This document shows positions 16,662 through 26,826 of a stretch of DNA of 64,000 nucleotides, one piece after another. Positions within the stretch are counted from its first letter, which is position 1. Each line of letters begins with the position of its first letter. Source of the DNA: Lichenicoccus sp963693035. Its GTDB lineage: Bacteria; Pseudomonadota; Alphaproteobacteria; Acetobacterales; Acetobacteraceae. Under the pieces are notes generated by a model that ran no database searches, had not been told where the DNA came from, and worked only from the letters and a program-made list of their open reading frames with translations. The stretch covers positions 248,001 to 312,000 of the forward strand of contig CAXMMQ010000004.1 in the NCBI GenBank assembly GCA_963693035.2, read 5' to 3'. The translations under genes and the position numbers were made by a program.

Positions 16662-18172
16662 CGTGGCAGATCCTGACTGGTGGCCATGTGGATGAGCGGC
16701 GCCGCCGCCGTCACCGGCCCGAGATGGCGCAGCGACGGCGCCGCCATGTCGATCACCGGCTGCGGATAGACGCCGAGTGCGACGATGGCCACGATCATCA
16801 CCGCCATCGTGACGCGGTGCCGCCCCGACAACTCGCCCATCACCGCCTGAGGGTTGGCAGGCCCCAGCAGGGCGCGCGCGACCAAGAGCAGCGCGTAGAC
16901 GGCCGCCATCACCAGCCCGACCGCGCCGAGTATCGCGGCCGGCGGGCTGACCCGCCAGGTGCCGAGCAGGGTGAGGAACTCGCCGACGAAATTGCCGAGG
17001 CCGGGCAACCCAAGCGACGCGATCGCGAAGAACAGGAACACCCCGGAGAAGCGCGGGGCGCCGTGCCACAGGCCGCCGAGCTTGCGCAGGTCGCGGGTAT
17101 GCAACCGGTCCTGCACGGCGCCGACCAGGATGAACAGCGCGCCGGTGCTGATGCCGTGCGCGATCATCTGGATCACCGCGCCCTGCAAGGCGAGCGTGTT
17201 CCAGGCGAAGATGCCGAGCAGCACGAAGCCGAGATGGCTGACGCTGCTGTACGCTACCAGCCGCTTCATGTCGGTCTGGCCGATCGCCAGCACCGCGCCG
17301 TACAGGATGCCGATCACACCCAATGCCAGCGCCACCGGCGTGAACCGGCTGGCGGCATCGGGAAACAACGGGATGGTGAAGCGGATCAATCCGTACGCGC
17401 CGGTCTTGAGCAGGATGCCGGCCAGCAGCACGCTGCCCGCGGTCGGCGCCTGCGTGTGGGTGTCGGGCAGCCAGCTATGGAACGGCACCACCGGCAGCTT
17501 GACCGCGAAGGCCACGAAGAAGCCGAGCATCAGCAGCATGCCGGTGCCTTGCGACATCGGTGTGTTCAGCAGCCGGAAATAGTCGAAGGTGAACTCGCCG
17601 GCGGCCTGCCGATGCACGAACGCCAAGGCGAAGATCGCGAGCAGCATCAGCAGGCCGCTGCCCTGGGTGAACAGGAAGAACTTGATCGCCGCATGCACCC
17701 GGCGCTCGTGTCCCCAGATCGCCACCAGGAAATACATCGGGACCAGCATGATCTCCCAGAAGAAGAAGAACAGGAACAGGTCTGTCGCCAGGAACACGCC
17801 GATGATGCCCGCAGTCGTGGCCAGCAGGCAGACATGGAAGAAGCCGACATGCTCCTTCACCTCGCGCCAGGATATCACCACGCTCGCGAGCGTCAGTACG
17901 AGCGTCAGCCAGAGCAGCAGCAGGCTGAGCCCGTCCATGTCCAGGCGCACCGCGATGCCGAGCTGCGGAATCCAGGGTGCGTCGAAATGCGCGAGCCAGC
18001 CGGGTGCAAGGCCGGCAGTGGGAACCGGACTGGACAGGGCGGCGAGGATCACCGCATCGACCAGCAGCGCCCCGATGGTCACCCAGCGCGGCCAGTCGGC
18101 ACGGCTGCGTCCGCCCAGGCAGGCGACCAGGGCGGCGATCAGCGGGACGATGATGAGCGCCGGCAGCATCAT
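16658..18172 (-). CDS. nuoM: NADH-quinone oxidoreductase subunit M
   Basis: 504 residues; E. coli NuoM has 509. The start is the first of two adjacent ATGs (18172 and 18169), overlapping the nuoL stop. Antiporter-like proton-pumping subunit with the conserved glutamate in FFFWEIMLVPMYFLVAIWG and the lysine-containing channel helix PVVPFHSWLPDTHTQAPTAG, then LLKTGAYGLIRF. Some 14 membrane helices. Position between nuoL and nuoN matches the canonical order. Confidence 0.96.
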   Translation of the reverse strand: MMLPALIIVPLIAALVACLGGRSRADWPRWVTIGALLVDAVILAALSSPVPTAGLAPGWLAHFDAPWIPQLGIAVRLDMDGLSLLLLWLTLVLTLASVVISWREVKEHVGFFHVCLLATTAGIIGVFLATDLFLFFFFWEIMLVPMYFLVAIWGHERRVHAAIKFFLFTQGSGLLMLLAIFALAFVHRQAAGEFTFDYFRLLNTPMSQGTGMLLMLGFFVAFAVKLPVVPFHSWLPDTHTQAPTAGSVLLAGILLKTGAYGLIRFTIPLFPDAASRFTPVALALGVIGILYGAVLAIGQTDMKRLVAYSSVSHLGFVLLGIFAWNTLALQGAVIQMIAHGISTGALFILVGAVQDRLHTRDLRKLGGLWHGAPRFSGVFLFFAIASLGLPGLGNFVGEFLTLLGTWRVSPPAAILGAVGLVMAAVYALLLVARALLGPANPQAVMGELSGRHRVTMAVMIVAIVALGVYPQPVIDMAAPSLRHLGPVTAAAPLIHMATSQDLPR

Positions 18173-20028
18173 GACAGCACCGCGATCGCCAGCGCCGCGA
18201 CCGAGCCGGCGGCGAGCCAGCCCGCATACCAGCGCACACGCCCGTTCTCGCTGAGGCTGAGCCCGGCATGCGCACGCTTTGCCAGCGCACCGAGCCCCTC
18301 GTAGACGCTGTCGATGACATCGTGATGATTGACTCGCACCAGCCACATCAGCGGCTGCACGATCATGCGGTCATAGGCGAGATCGAAGTCCCAGCCATCA
18401 CGCAGCAGGTCGGTGAAGCGGGTCTCGAAGCGGCTGGTGAGGCCGGCGCCCCACCAGCGCCAGGCAAGCCCGATCCCGACCAGCGGCACCAGCGACGCCA
18501 CCACCAGCGGCAGCACCGCCAGGGCGCCTTCGCGCGCGGTGCCGAACACGCCGCCAAGGATGCCCGGCATGATGGCGATGCCGCCCAGCAGTGCCGGGGT
18601 CTGGAGCGCGCCGCCGATGATGGCCAGCACCGCCAGCACGGCCAGCGGTACTCCAATGCGCCAGCCGGTGACGCCGTGCGGATGGTGATGCTGTTCACCG
18701 AAGAACACGACGAACAGCAGCCGGAAGATGTAGATCGCGGTCAGGAACGCGCCGATCACGCCGGCGCACCAGAGCAGGCGCCCGGACGCTCCGGCATCCC
18801 ATGCGCCGCCGAGGATCGCCTCCTTGCTGTAGAACCCGGCGGTGACCAGCGGCAGCGCCGCCAGCGACGCGCTGCCAATGACGAACGCCAGGAATATTCC
18901 CGGCATCGCGGTGCGCAGGCCGCCCATGCGGGTGATGTCCTGCTCGTGGTGCATGCGCAGGATCACGGCACCCGCCGCCAGGAACAGCAGCGCCTTGAAA
19001 AAGGCGTGCGTGACCAGGTGGAAGATCGCGGCGTCCCATGCGCCGACGCCCAGGGCCAGGAACATGTAGCCGATCTGGCTGATGGTCGAGTACGCGAGCA
19101 CGCGCTTGATGTCGGTCTGCACCAGTGCACTGGCGCCGGACAGCAGGAGCGTGGCGCCGCCGATCAGGCCGGTCGCCAGCAACGCGTCCGGTGCGAGCGC
19201 GAACAGCACATGCGTGCGCGCGATCAGATACACGCCGGCGGTCACCATGGTCGCCGCATGGATCAGCGCCGACACCGGCGTGGGACCAGCCATCGCGTCC
19301 ACCAGCCACGTCTGCAACGGCAACTGCGCCGACTTGCCGAGCGCGCCGCCGAGCAGCAGGAAGGCCGCCAGCGTCGGCATTGCCGTGCCCATCGGCCAGC
19401 TCGTGGTGGCGTGCTGCATCAGGGCCGGGATCGACAGCGTGCCGAACATCGTCGCCAGCAGGAACAGCCCGCTGATCAGCGCGGTGTCGCCGACGCGCGT
19501 CACGATGAACGCCTTGCGCGCGGCCCGGCCGTTGGCGGGATCGTCGTACCAGAACCCGATCAGCAGGTAGCTGCACAGACCCACACCCTCCCAGCCGACA
19601 TAGAGCAGCAGCAGGTCGTTCGCGAGCACCAACACCAGCATGGCCGCGACGAACAGGTTCATGCAGGCGAAGAAGCGGGCGTAGCCCGGATCGTCGTCGA
19701 GATAGGCGGACGCATACAGGTGGATCAGGAAACCGATGACGGTGATCACCAGCATCATCACCATCGACAAGCCGTCCAGATGCAGGGTCACATCCGGGGC
19801 GAAGCTGCCGATGCGCATCCAGTGCCACAATGTCACGTCGAACGGCTGCACCGCCCATCCGGCACCGGTCTGGGCGAAGGCGATCCGGCAGGCAAGCAAG
19901 GCGGCAATCCCGACCGAGCCGACGCCAAGGATGCGCACGCCGTTGGTATTGATGCTCGTGGAGGACAGCATCAGCAGGACCGCTGCGAGCAGCGGCAACG
20001 CCGGCACGAGAGCAAGAAGTTGCTGCAT
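18169..20028 (-). CDS. nuoL: NADH-quinone oxidoreductase subunit L
   Basis: 619 residues; E. coli NuoL has 613. Distal antiporter-like subunit of the membrane arm. LLYVGWEGVGLCSYLLIGFW has the conserved glutamate, and GALGKSAQLPLQTWLVDAMA the lysine and broken helix of the channel. The extra C-terminal part holds the long lateral helix (residues roughly 520-590) and final membrane anchor typical of NuoL, ending AGSVAALAIAVLS. The start is five bases after the nuoK stop. Confidence 0.96.
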   Translation of the reverse strand: MQQLLALVPALPLLAAVLLMLSSTSINTNGVRILGVGSVGIAALLACRIAFAQTGAGWAVQPFDVTLWHWMRIGSFAPDVTLHLDGLSMVMMLVITVIGFLIHLYASAYLDDDPGYARFFACMNLFVAAMLVLVLANDLLLLYVGWEGVGLCSYLLIGFWYDDPANGRAARKAFIVTRVGDTALISGLFLLATMFGTLSIPALMQHATTSWPMGTAMPTLAAFLLLGGALGKSAQLPLQTWLVDAMAGPTPVSALIHAATMVTAGVYLIARTHVLFALAPDALLATGLIGGATLLLSGASALVQTDIKRVLAYSTISQIGYMFLALGVGAWDAAIFHLVTHAFFKALLFLAAGAVILRMHHEQDITRMGGLRTAMPGIFLAFVIGSASLAALPLVTAGFYSKEAILGGAWDAGASGRLLWCAGVIGAFLTAIYIFRLLFVVFFGEQHHHPHGVTGWRIGVPLAVLAVLAIIGGALQTPALLGGIAIMPGILGGVFGTAREGALAVLPLVVASLVPLVGIGLAWRWWGAGLTSRFETRFTDLLRDGWDFDLAYDRMIVQPLMWLVRVNHHDVIDSVYEGLGALAKRAHAGLSLSENGRVRWYAGWLAAGSVAALAIAVLS

Positions 20029-20033
20029 CGCCG

Positions 20034-20342
20034 CTACCCCTTCAGCCGGTTGCCGACATCGGAGTCGAGCGTCGGCCGCCGCGTCTGCAGCAGCAGGATC
20101 AGCGCCAGCCCGACCGAGATCTCGGCCGCCGCCAGCGTCAGCACGAGCAGGAACATGATCTGGCCGTCCGGCTGCGCCCAGCGCGCGCCGCCGGCGACGA
20201 AGGCGAGGCCGGTGGCGTTCAGCATGATCTCGATCGACATCAGCATGAAGATCAGGTTGCGTCGGATCAGCACGCCGGCGAGCCCGAGCCCGAACAGGAT
20301 GGCGGCGAGCAGGATGGCGTTGGTGGGAGCGACCGCGCCCAT
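20034..20342 (-). CDS. nuoK: NADH-quinone oxidoreductase subunit K
   Basis: 102 residues from the ATG at 20342, two bases past the nuoJ stop; frame extensions upstream would overlap nuoJ. Three membrane helices. E38 in MSIEIMLNA and E74 in LAAAEISVGLAL correspond to the two buried glutamates of E. coli NuoK needed for proton translocation. Length matches the family (100-102). Confidence 0.95.
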   Translation of the reverse strand: MGAVAPTNAILLAAILFGLGLAGVLIRRNLIFMLMSIEIMLNATGLAFVAGGARWAQPDGQIMFLLVLTLAAAEISVGLALILLLQTRRPTLDSDVGNRLKG

Positions 20343-20344
20343 GC

Positions 20345-20841
20345 TCAGCCTCCCCGCCCGCTGTCGCGGCCGAGATGGTAGGCGCTGATCAGCCCGGCCA
20401 GCAGCAGCAGCGAGGCGAGTTCGACTGCCAGCAGATACGGGCCGAACAAGGCGAGCGCCACCTGGACCGGGCCGACCTCCTGTGCTGCGACGATGGCGCC
20501 GTGCCCGGCGATCCCGGCATAGAGCAGTTCGCCGGCCAGGATTGCGGCGAGCAGCGCCGGGCCGGCCCACACTTTCGGTGTGAGCCATGTGCTTTCCCGC
20601 TGCGCGTCGTCGCGATCGAGGTTGAGCATCATCACCACGAACACGAACAGGATCATGATGGCGCCGGCATAGATGATGACTTCGAGTGCGGCGGCGAACG
20701 CGGCGCCCAGTGTGAAGAACACCGTGGCGACCGCCAGCAGCGAGACCACGAGATAGAGCAGCGCGTGCACGGCAACGGTGCGGGTCACCACCATGGTGGT
20801 GGAGATCACCGCGATGATCGCGGCCAGCGTGAACAGCGCGT

Positions 20842-20845
<4 letters not shown>
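20345..20845 (-). CDS. nuoJ: NADH-quinone oxidoreductase subunit J
   Basis: 166 residues, five predicted membrane helices. The third-helix region EVIIYAGAIMILFVFVVMML, with its pi-bulge glycine, is the family signature near the quinone and E-channel. The start overlaps the nuoI stop as ATGA. A polar C-terminal tail ends SGRGG. Confidence 0.94.
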
Positions 20846-21354
<509 letters not shown>

Positions 21355-21363
21355 GGAGAAGAC

Positions 21364-22326
21364 CTAGCCGTTCGGGGAAAACACCAGGATCGCCGCTCCG
21401 GTCACGGCGACATTGAGCAGGCAGACCGGCAGCAGCACCTTCCAGCCGAACATCATCAACTGGTCGTAGCGCGGACGCGGCAGTGCCGCGCGCAGCAGGA
21501 TGAAGAAGCAAATGGTGGCGACGGTCTTGAGCAGGAACCATAGCACCGGCGGCAGCACCGGCCCGAGCCAGCCGCCGAGGAACAAGGTGGTGATCATCGA
21601 GGAGATCAGCACGATGCCGGCATATTCCGCGATGAAGAACATGCCGAACTTCATGCCGGAATATTCGGTATGGAACCCGGCGCCGAGCTCGTTCTCGCCT
21701 TCCGGCAGGTCGAACGGCAGCCGGTGCGTCTCGGCGATGCCGGCCAGCAGGAAGGTCACGAAGCCGAGGAACTGCGGCACGATGAACCAGACCCGGCTCT
21801 GCGCCATCACGATGTCGACCAGGCTGAACGAGTGCGCCAGCATCACCGTGCCGAGCAGCGAGAGGCCCATGAAGACCTCGTAGCTGACCATCTGCGCCGC
21901 TGCCCGCATCCCACCGAGGAGTGCGAACTTGTTGTTGGAGGCCCAGCCGCCGAGCACCACGCTGTAGACGCCGAGCGAGGTCATCGCGAGGAAAAACAGG
22001 ATCCCTACATTGAGGTTGCCGGCGACGCTCCAGCCGGCGGTGACCGGGACCACCGCGAATCCCAGCAGCACCGTCGCCATGCCGGCGGCGGGAGCGAGGA
22101 TGAACACGCCGCGGTCGGCGAAGGGCGGGATCCAGTCCTGCTTGAACAGCAGCTTGATCCCGTCGGCCATCGCCTGCAGCACGCCGAACGGTCCCACGCG
22201 ATTGGGGCCGGCGCGATCCTGCCAGAACCCGAGCAGCCGGCGCTCGACCCAGGTGAGACCGGCCGCTGCACTCAGCATCGCCGCCAGGCTGACGACGATT
22301 TCCAGGATGCCGAACCCCAGCGTCAT
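21364..22326 (-). CDS. nuoH: NADH-quinone oxidoreductase subunit H
   Basis: 320 residues (E. coli 325) from the ATG at 22326, overlapping the nuoG stop as ATGA. Eight membrane helices expected. AGPNRVGPFGVLQAMADGIK and the acidic loop EGENELGAGFHTEYSGMKF line the quinone entry site and start of the proton path. It anchors the peripheral arm to the membrane arm. Confidence 0.96.
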   Translation of the reverse strand: MTLGFGILEIVVSLAAMLSAAAGLTWVERRLLGFWQDRAGPNRVGPFGVLQAMADGIKLLFKQDWIPPFADRGVFILAPAAGMATVLLGFAVVPVTAGWSVAGNLNVGILFFLAMTSLGVYSVVLGGWASNNKFALLGGMRAAAQMVSYEVFMGLSLLGTVMLAHSFSLVDIVMAQSRVWFIVPQFLGFVTFLLAGIAETHRLPFDLPEGENELGAGFHTEYSGMKFGMFFIAEYAGIVLISSMITTLFLGGWLGPVLPPVLWFLLKTVATICFFILLRAALPRPRYDQLMMFGWKVLLPVCLLNVAVTGAAILVFSPNG

Positions 22327-25025
22327 GGCGCCGCCCCGGCCGCGGCGGTTTCGGCCCATTGCGGATCGGAGAAGGCGGGGAACGGATGCGCGTGCGCCGG
22401 ATAGCGCGCGACGCCATCAGGCAGGTTCGGGTCGGCGACCACCGAAACCGCATGCATCGCTCCGGTCAGGCTCAGCATCGTCCTTGGGCCGAGCGCCTGC
22501 AGCGTCGCTGGAGAGACGGACAATACCGGCGGATCGATGCGGGGCTTCACCGCAGGCGCGCGGTCGCTTAGTTCCTCGGAGCCGAACAGCCGGCCCTTCG
22601 GCAGCACCATCAGCGCATCGACCCGCGGCAGGAATGCCGGCGGAATGGCGTCGTGGTAGCGCCACGCGACGGGATCGCCGTCGAGCAGCCGGACGCCGGG
22701 ATCGCCGCCACGCAACGGCCCGCCGACCTCGTCCTGGAACTTGTTCAGCGAGTTACCGGAATTCCACGATGGCGCCCAGAAATAAGGCCGCAACGCCGCC
22801 GGCATCTCGCCGTAATAGCCCTCCATCGTGGTGCTCAGCGGACCATCGATATTGGCCTCCGGCTTGGCATCGCGCACGCTGATGTTGGCGTGGATCGCGG
22901 TGCGGCCGCTATAGCGATGCGTCTCGCTGCGGATCGCCGAGCCGGCCACGCGGAACCCCGCACCCGGCGCCGCGCCACGCATGGCGGCCAGCGCGGGATG
23001 CGCCGCGCACAGATCGGAGATCACCTCGTCGAGATGCTGCCAGTCGAGTCCGCGATTGCGCTTGGCCGCGGTCGCGCCGTCACGCAGCCAGCGCCAGGCA
23101 TCCTGCACCGGCGCCACCGGGAAGCTGACCTGGAAGAAGCGCTGCGCCCGGCCCTCGTGGCTGACCAGCGTGCCATCGGTCTCGGCAAACGTCGCCGCCG
23201 GCAGAACGAGTTCGGCGAGATCGGTGGTGGCGTTGCGCAGATGGTCGAGCACGATGACATGGCGCGCCTTGGCGAGGGCCTGGCGGACCCGCGCCTCCGG
23301 CACCCGCCGGAACAAATCATTCTCCAGCACCAGCACGGTGCCGACGACGCCGGCCTCGAGCGCCTCCACCGCCGCGTCGAGCGGCTCGCCGCCGAGCATG
23401 GCCAGCCCCATGCTGTTGCACTCGGCAACCGTCAGGATGAGCCTGGTCTCCAGCCGGGTGCGATGCAGTGCCGCCGCGATATTGGCGGCCGCCCGCAGCA
23501 CCGCCTCCGAGCCGCACTGGCCACCGCTCACCACCAGCGGCCGCGACGCCGCGAGTAGCGCCTCCGCGATCCGGCTCGCCTGCTCCGCCATTGCCTCCGC
23601 GAGATCGGGCACGTCGGGCGCAGTCGGATCGATGCGGTGCGCGATGGCGAAGCCGAGACGGGCAATGTCATCCGGTGCCAGCCGCAGGTTTGCAACGGCG
23701 ATCCCGTCGAGATCGGTCGGCGCAGGCGTCGCGTGGAACAGCGGAGAGTGCACATCGGAGCCGAAGCTGCGCACCGCGGCATCCAGCCACAGCGGCACCC
23801 GCGCCTGCGCCGCCGCCTCGAACGAGGCCTGCCGCACCGACTGGCGCAGGGCGAGTGCCACACGCGGCGCGGTCTTGCTGACATCCTCGCCGAGGATCAG
23901 CACCGCATCCGCCTGCTCCGCCTCGTGCAGAGTCGCGATGCGCGCCGGCGAGACGCGGAGGATATCGAGCGTGAGGTCGAGCAGGTCGCGCTCGATCCCC
24001 GAGACCCCGAGATGGAAATTCTGCGGTTCCACCAGCGTGCGCAGCGCGAAGTTCGCTTCCAATGAGGCACGGGGCGAGCCGATGCCGATCACGGGCCCGT
24101 CGGCCAGCGCCCGCGCAAACACCGCGAGAGCGTCGGGCATGCTCGTCGCCTGCAGGCTGCTGTCCGCCGTGCGGATCATCGGCGCGCGGATCCGGCTCGC
24201 GGCATTGACGAAGCCGGCGCCGAAGCGGCCGCGATCGCACAGGAAATAGCGGTTGACCTCGCCATTGTAGCGGTTCAGCACGCGGCGCAGGCTGCCGTCC
24301 CGTTCGTTCAGGATGGTGTTGCAGCCGACCGCGCAATGCACGCACACCGAGGGCGCGCCACGCATGTCCCATTTGCGCACGTAGCGGCTGGAGAACGGCT
24401 TGTCGGTGAACACTCCGGTCGGGCAGACCTCGACCAGGTTGCCGCTGAAATCGCTCTCCAGCGTTCCGCTTTCCGCGCGGCCGAAATAGACGCTGTTGTG
24501 CGAGGCAAACGCGGCCAGATCCTCGCCGCCGGCATAGTCGCGATAGAACCGCACGCAGCGATAGCAGGCGATGCAGCGATTCATTTCGTGCTTTACGAAC
24601 GGCCCGAGATCCTGGTTCCGATGAGTACGTTTCTTGAACCGGTAGCGGCGCGTGTGATGCCCGGTCATCACCGTCATGTCCTGCAGGTGGCACTCACCGC
24701 CTTCCTCGCAGACCGGGCAGTCATGGGGGTGATTGGTCATAAGCCATTCGACGACGCTGGAGCGGAAATCATGCGCCTCCGGGTCGGTGACCGAGAGGAT
24801 CGCGCCATCCGTCACCGGCGTCATGCAGGCCATCACGATGCGGCCACGCTTGTCGTCAGGCCCGCTGAACTGCTTGACCGCGCACTGCCGGCAGGCGCCC
24901 ACCGAGCCCAGGTCCGGGTGCCAGCAGAAATACGGCAGATCGGTGCCCGCCGACAGGCAGGCCTGCAGCAGGTTGGTGTCCGCGCGGGCGGCGAACGGCT
25001 GGCCGTCGATATGGATCGTCGCCAT
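22323..25025 (-). CDS. nuoG: NADH-quinone oxidoreductase subunit G
   Basis: 900 residues from the ATG at 25025; E. coli NuoG has 908. N-terminal [2Fe-2S] site with C34, C45, C48 and C67; the HPHDCPVCEEGGECHLQDM segment and MNRCIACYRCVRFYRD with VCPTGVF bind the [4Fe-4S] clusters N4 and N5; VCVHCAVGCNTI plus a later cysteine in YFLCDRGRF are the extra N7 cluster ligands found only in some bacteria. The rest is a molybdopterin-oxidoreductase-like fold without cofactor. The start overlaps the nuoF stop (TGATG). Confidence 0.95.
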   Translation of the reverse strand: MATIHIDGQPFAARADTNLLQACLSAGTDLPYFCWHPDLGSVGACRQCAVKQFSGPDDKRGRIVMACMTPVTDGAILSVTDPEAHDFRSSVVEWLMTNHPHDCPVCEEGGECHLQDMTVMTGHHTRRYRFKKRTHRNQDLGPFVKHEMNRCIACYRCVRFYRDYAGGEDLAAFASHNSVYFGRAESGTLESDFSGNLVEVCPTGVFTDKPFSSRYVRKWDMRGAPSVCVHCAVGCNTILNERDGSLRRVLNRYNGEVNRYFLCDRGRFGAGFVNAASRIRAPMIRTADSSLQATSMPDALAVFARALADGPVIGIGSPRASLEANFALRTLVEPQNFHLGVSGIERDLLDLTLDILRVSPARIATLHEAEQADAVLILGEDVSKTAPRVALALRQSVRQASFEAAAQARVPLWLDAAVRSFGSDVHSPLFHATPAPTDLDGIAVANLRLAPDDIARLGFAIAHRIDPTAPDVPDLAEAMAEQASRIAEALLAASRPLVVSGGQCGSEAVLRAAANIAAALHRTRLETRLILTVAECNSMGLAMLGGEPLDAAVEALEAGVVGTVLVLENDLFRRVPEARVRQALAKARHVIVLDHLRNATTDLAELVLPAATFAETDGTLVSHEGRAQRFFQVSFPVAPVQDAWRWLRDGATAAKRNRGLDWQHLDEVISDLCAAHPALAAMRGAAPGAGFRVAGSAIRSETHRYSGRTAIHANISVRDAKPEANIDGPLSTTMEGYYGEMPAALRPYFWAPSWNSGNSLNKFQDEVGGPLRGGDPGVRLLDGDPVAWRYHDAIPPAFLPRVDALMVLPKGRLFGSEELSDRAPAVKPRIDPPVLSVSPATLQALGPRTMLSLTGAMHAVSVVADPNLPDGVARYPAHAHPFPAFSDPQWAETAAAGAAP

Positions 25026-26314
25026 CAGTGAACTCCGGCCGCCGGCCAAGGGCAGCGATGCTGATGCACGTGCTGGGCAAACTCATCACGGAACTTCTGC
25101 AGCCCGCTGCCGAGCGGGGCCATCGCACCGGGCGCGTGCGCGCAGAAGGTGCGCCCCATGCCGAGCAGCCCGACATGACGTTCGAGCTGGTGCAGGTCCT
25201 CGTCCTCGCCGTCGCCCTCCTCGAGCGCCTGCAGCATGCGCTCGACCCAGGGCAGTCCGTCGCGGCAAGGCGTGCACCAGCCGCAGGACTCCTGGGCAAA
25301 GAAATGCTCCAGGTTGCGTATCATGCCGACCGGGCAGGCGCGGTCGTCGAGCACGATCGCGGTCCCGGTGCCGAGCCGGCTGCCGGCTTTTTCGACCGAT
25401 CCGTAATCCATCGGAATATCGAGCTGGTCAGCCCCAAGGAAGGCAGTCGAGGCGCCCCCCGGCAGCAGCGCGCGGAGCTGGTAGCCGTCCTGCATGCCGC
25501 CGGCATGGTCTTCCAGGATTTTCCGGAGCGGCGTGCCGATCGGCAGTTCCCAGGCGCCGGGCCGCTTCACCCGGCCGCTGACGCCATAGAGCTTGGTGCC
25601 GCCATCCGGACCGATGCCAAGGCCCTTGAACCAGTCGGGACCGTTATTGACGATGTGCGGGACGTTGCAGAGCGTCTCGACGTTGTTCACCACGCTTGGC
25701 GCGCCCCACAAGCCGCTGACCTGCGGAAACGGCGGCTTGCTGCGCGGCAGCGCCCGACGGCCTTCGAGGGCAGTCAGCAGGGCGGTCTCCTCGCCACAGA
25801 TATAGCGCCCGGCGCTGGCATGCAGATGCAAGGAGAGCGCGTATCCAGAGCCGAGAATGTCGGCGCCGAGATAGCCCGCGGCGGTGGCCTCGCCGATCGC
25901 CTGCTTCAGCCGTGCGATCGCGAGCTTGTATTCGCCGCGCACGAAGATGTAGGCGTCGGTCGCGGCAAGGGCGTAGGCGCTGACGATCACCGCCTCGACC
26001 ATCTGGTGCGGATCGCCCTCCAGCAGCAGCCGGTCCTTGAAGGTGCCCGGCTCCATCTCGTCAGCGTTGGCAACCAGGTAGCGTCGCTGGCCGGCTCTCG
26101 GCTTCGGCACGAAGCTCCATTTCTGCCCGGTGCCGAAGCCGGCGCCACCGCGTCCGCGCAGCCCAGACTTGGTGACGTCGCCGACCACGTCCTCGGGCGT
26201 CATGTGCAGCAGGGCGCGTCGCATCGCCTGGTAGCCGCCAGTCCGCTCGTAGGCTTCGCGATCCGGCGGCGGGGCGCCGGGCCGGATCCTGCCGGTGAGC
26301 GGACGCTCGATCAT
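25025..26314 (-). CDS. nuoF: NADH-quinone oxidoreductase subunit F (NADH/FMN subunit)
   Basis: 429 residues from the ATG at 26314, overlapping the nuoE stop as ATGA. GLRGRGGAGFGTGQKW binds NADH; SAGRYICGEETALLTALEGR is the FMN-site signature; C344, C347, C350 and C391 ligate cluster N3. This subunit takes hydride from NADH at the tip of the peripheral arm. The last 20 residues, rich in His and Pro, are not conserved. Confidence 0.96.
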   Translation of the reverse strand: MIERPLTGRIRPGAPPPDREAYERTGGYQAMRRALLHMTPEDVVGDVTKSGLRGRGGAGFGTGQKWSFVPKPRAGQRRYLVANADEMEPGTFKDRLLLEGDPHQMVEAVIVSAYALAATDAYIFVRGEYKLAIARLKQAIGEATAAGYLGADILGSGYALSLHLHASAGRYICGEETALLTALEGRRALPRSKPPFPQVSGLWGAPSVVNNVETLCNVPHIVNNGPDWFKGLGIGPDGGTKLYGVSGRVKRPGAWELPIGTPLRKILEDHAGGMQDGYQLRALLPGGASTAFLGADQLDIPMDYGSVEKAGSRLGTGTAIVLDDRACPVGMIRNLEHFFAQESCGWCTPCRDGLPWVERMLQALEEGDGEDEDLHQLERHVGLLGMGRTFCAHAPGAMAPLGSGLQKFRDEFAQHVHQHRCPWPAAGVH

Positions 26315-26826
26315 TCTCCCGTCTCCGGCTGTAGCCCCAGGATCGCATCGATCCGCTGCTCGTCGACGTCGCCATGCAGTTCGTCGCCCAGCATCAGCGC
26401 CGGCGCGTGGTCGCAATGACCGAGGCACACGGTCGGCAGCAGCGTGACGTCGCCGTCCGGCGTCGTCTGCCCGGGCCTGATGCCGAGCCGCTGGCGCAGG
26501 TGCGCGTCGATCCGCTCGCGGCCCATCAACCAGCACGAAACGCTGTCGCAGAGCAACAGCACGCGTCGGCCCACCGGCCGGCGGAAGATCAGGTTGAAGT
26601 AGGTCGCAACTCCATCGAGGTCCGCCGCCGACATGCCGAGCAGCCCGGCCACCTCGCGCAGATGCGCGTCGCTGACCCAACGGAACTCGTGCTGCACCCG
26701 GGAAAGGGCCTCGATGCAGGCGGCACGCGGATGCGCCTCGTGCGCGGCGATCTCGAGGATCTCCTCCCGCAGCGCGTCCGGCAGCCGCTCGGCCGCCTGT
26801 TCCGTGAGGATCTCAGCGGTCGACAT
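26311..26826 (-). CDS. nuoE: NADH-quinone oxidoreductase subunit E
   Basis: 171 residues, thioredoxin-like fold. C93 and C98 (LCDSVSC) with C134 and C138 (CLGHC) bind the [2Fe-2S] cluster N1a next to FMN. An N-terminal helical bundle contains AALSRVQHEFRWVSD-like pattern and GVATYFNLIF. The start lies inside the last 14 bases of nuoCD. Confidence 0.94.
   Translation of the reverse strand: MSTAEILTEQAAERLPDALREEILEIAAHEAHPRAACIEALSRVQHEFRWVSDAHLREVAGLLGMSAADLDGVATYFNLIFRRPVGRRVLLLCDSVSCWLMGRERIDAHLRQRLGIRPGQTTPDGDVTLLPTVCLGHCDHAPALMLGDELHGDVDEQRIDAILGLQPETGE

Noticed and set aside
14922..20388. Very long plus-strand frames opposite nuoN, nuoM and nuoL (up to 706 residues)
   Set aside because: They are antisense to strongly conserved membrane subunits, are rich in Arg, His, Gln and Glu, and contain no recognisable motif.
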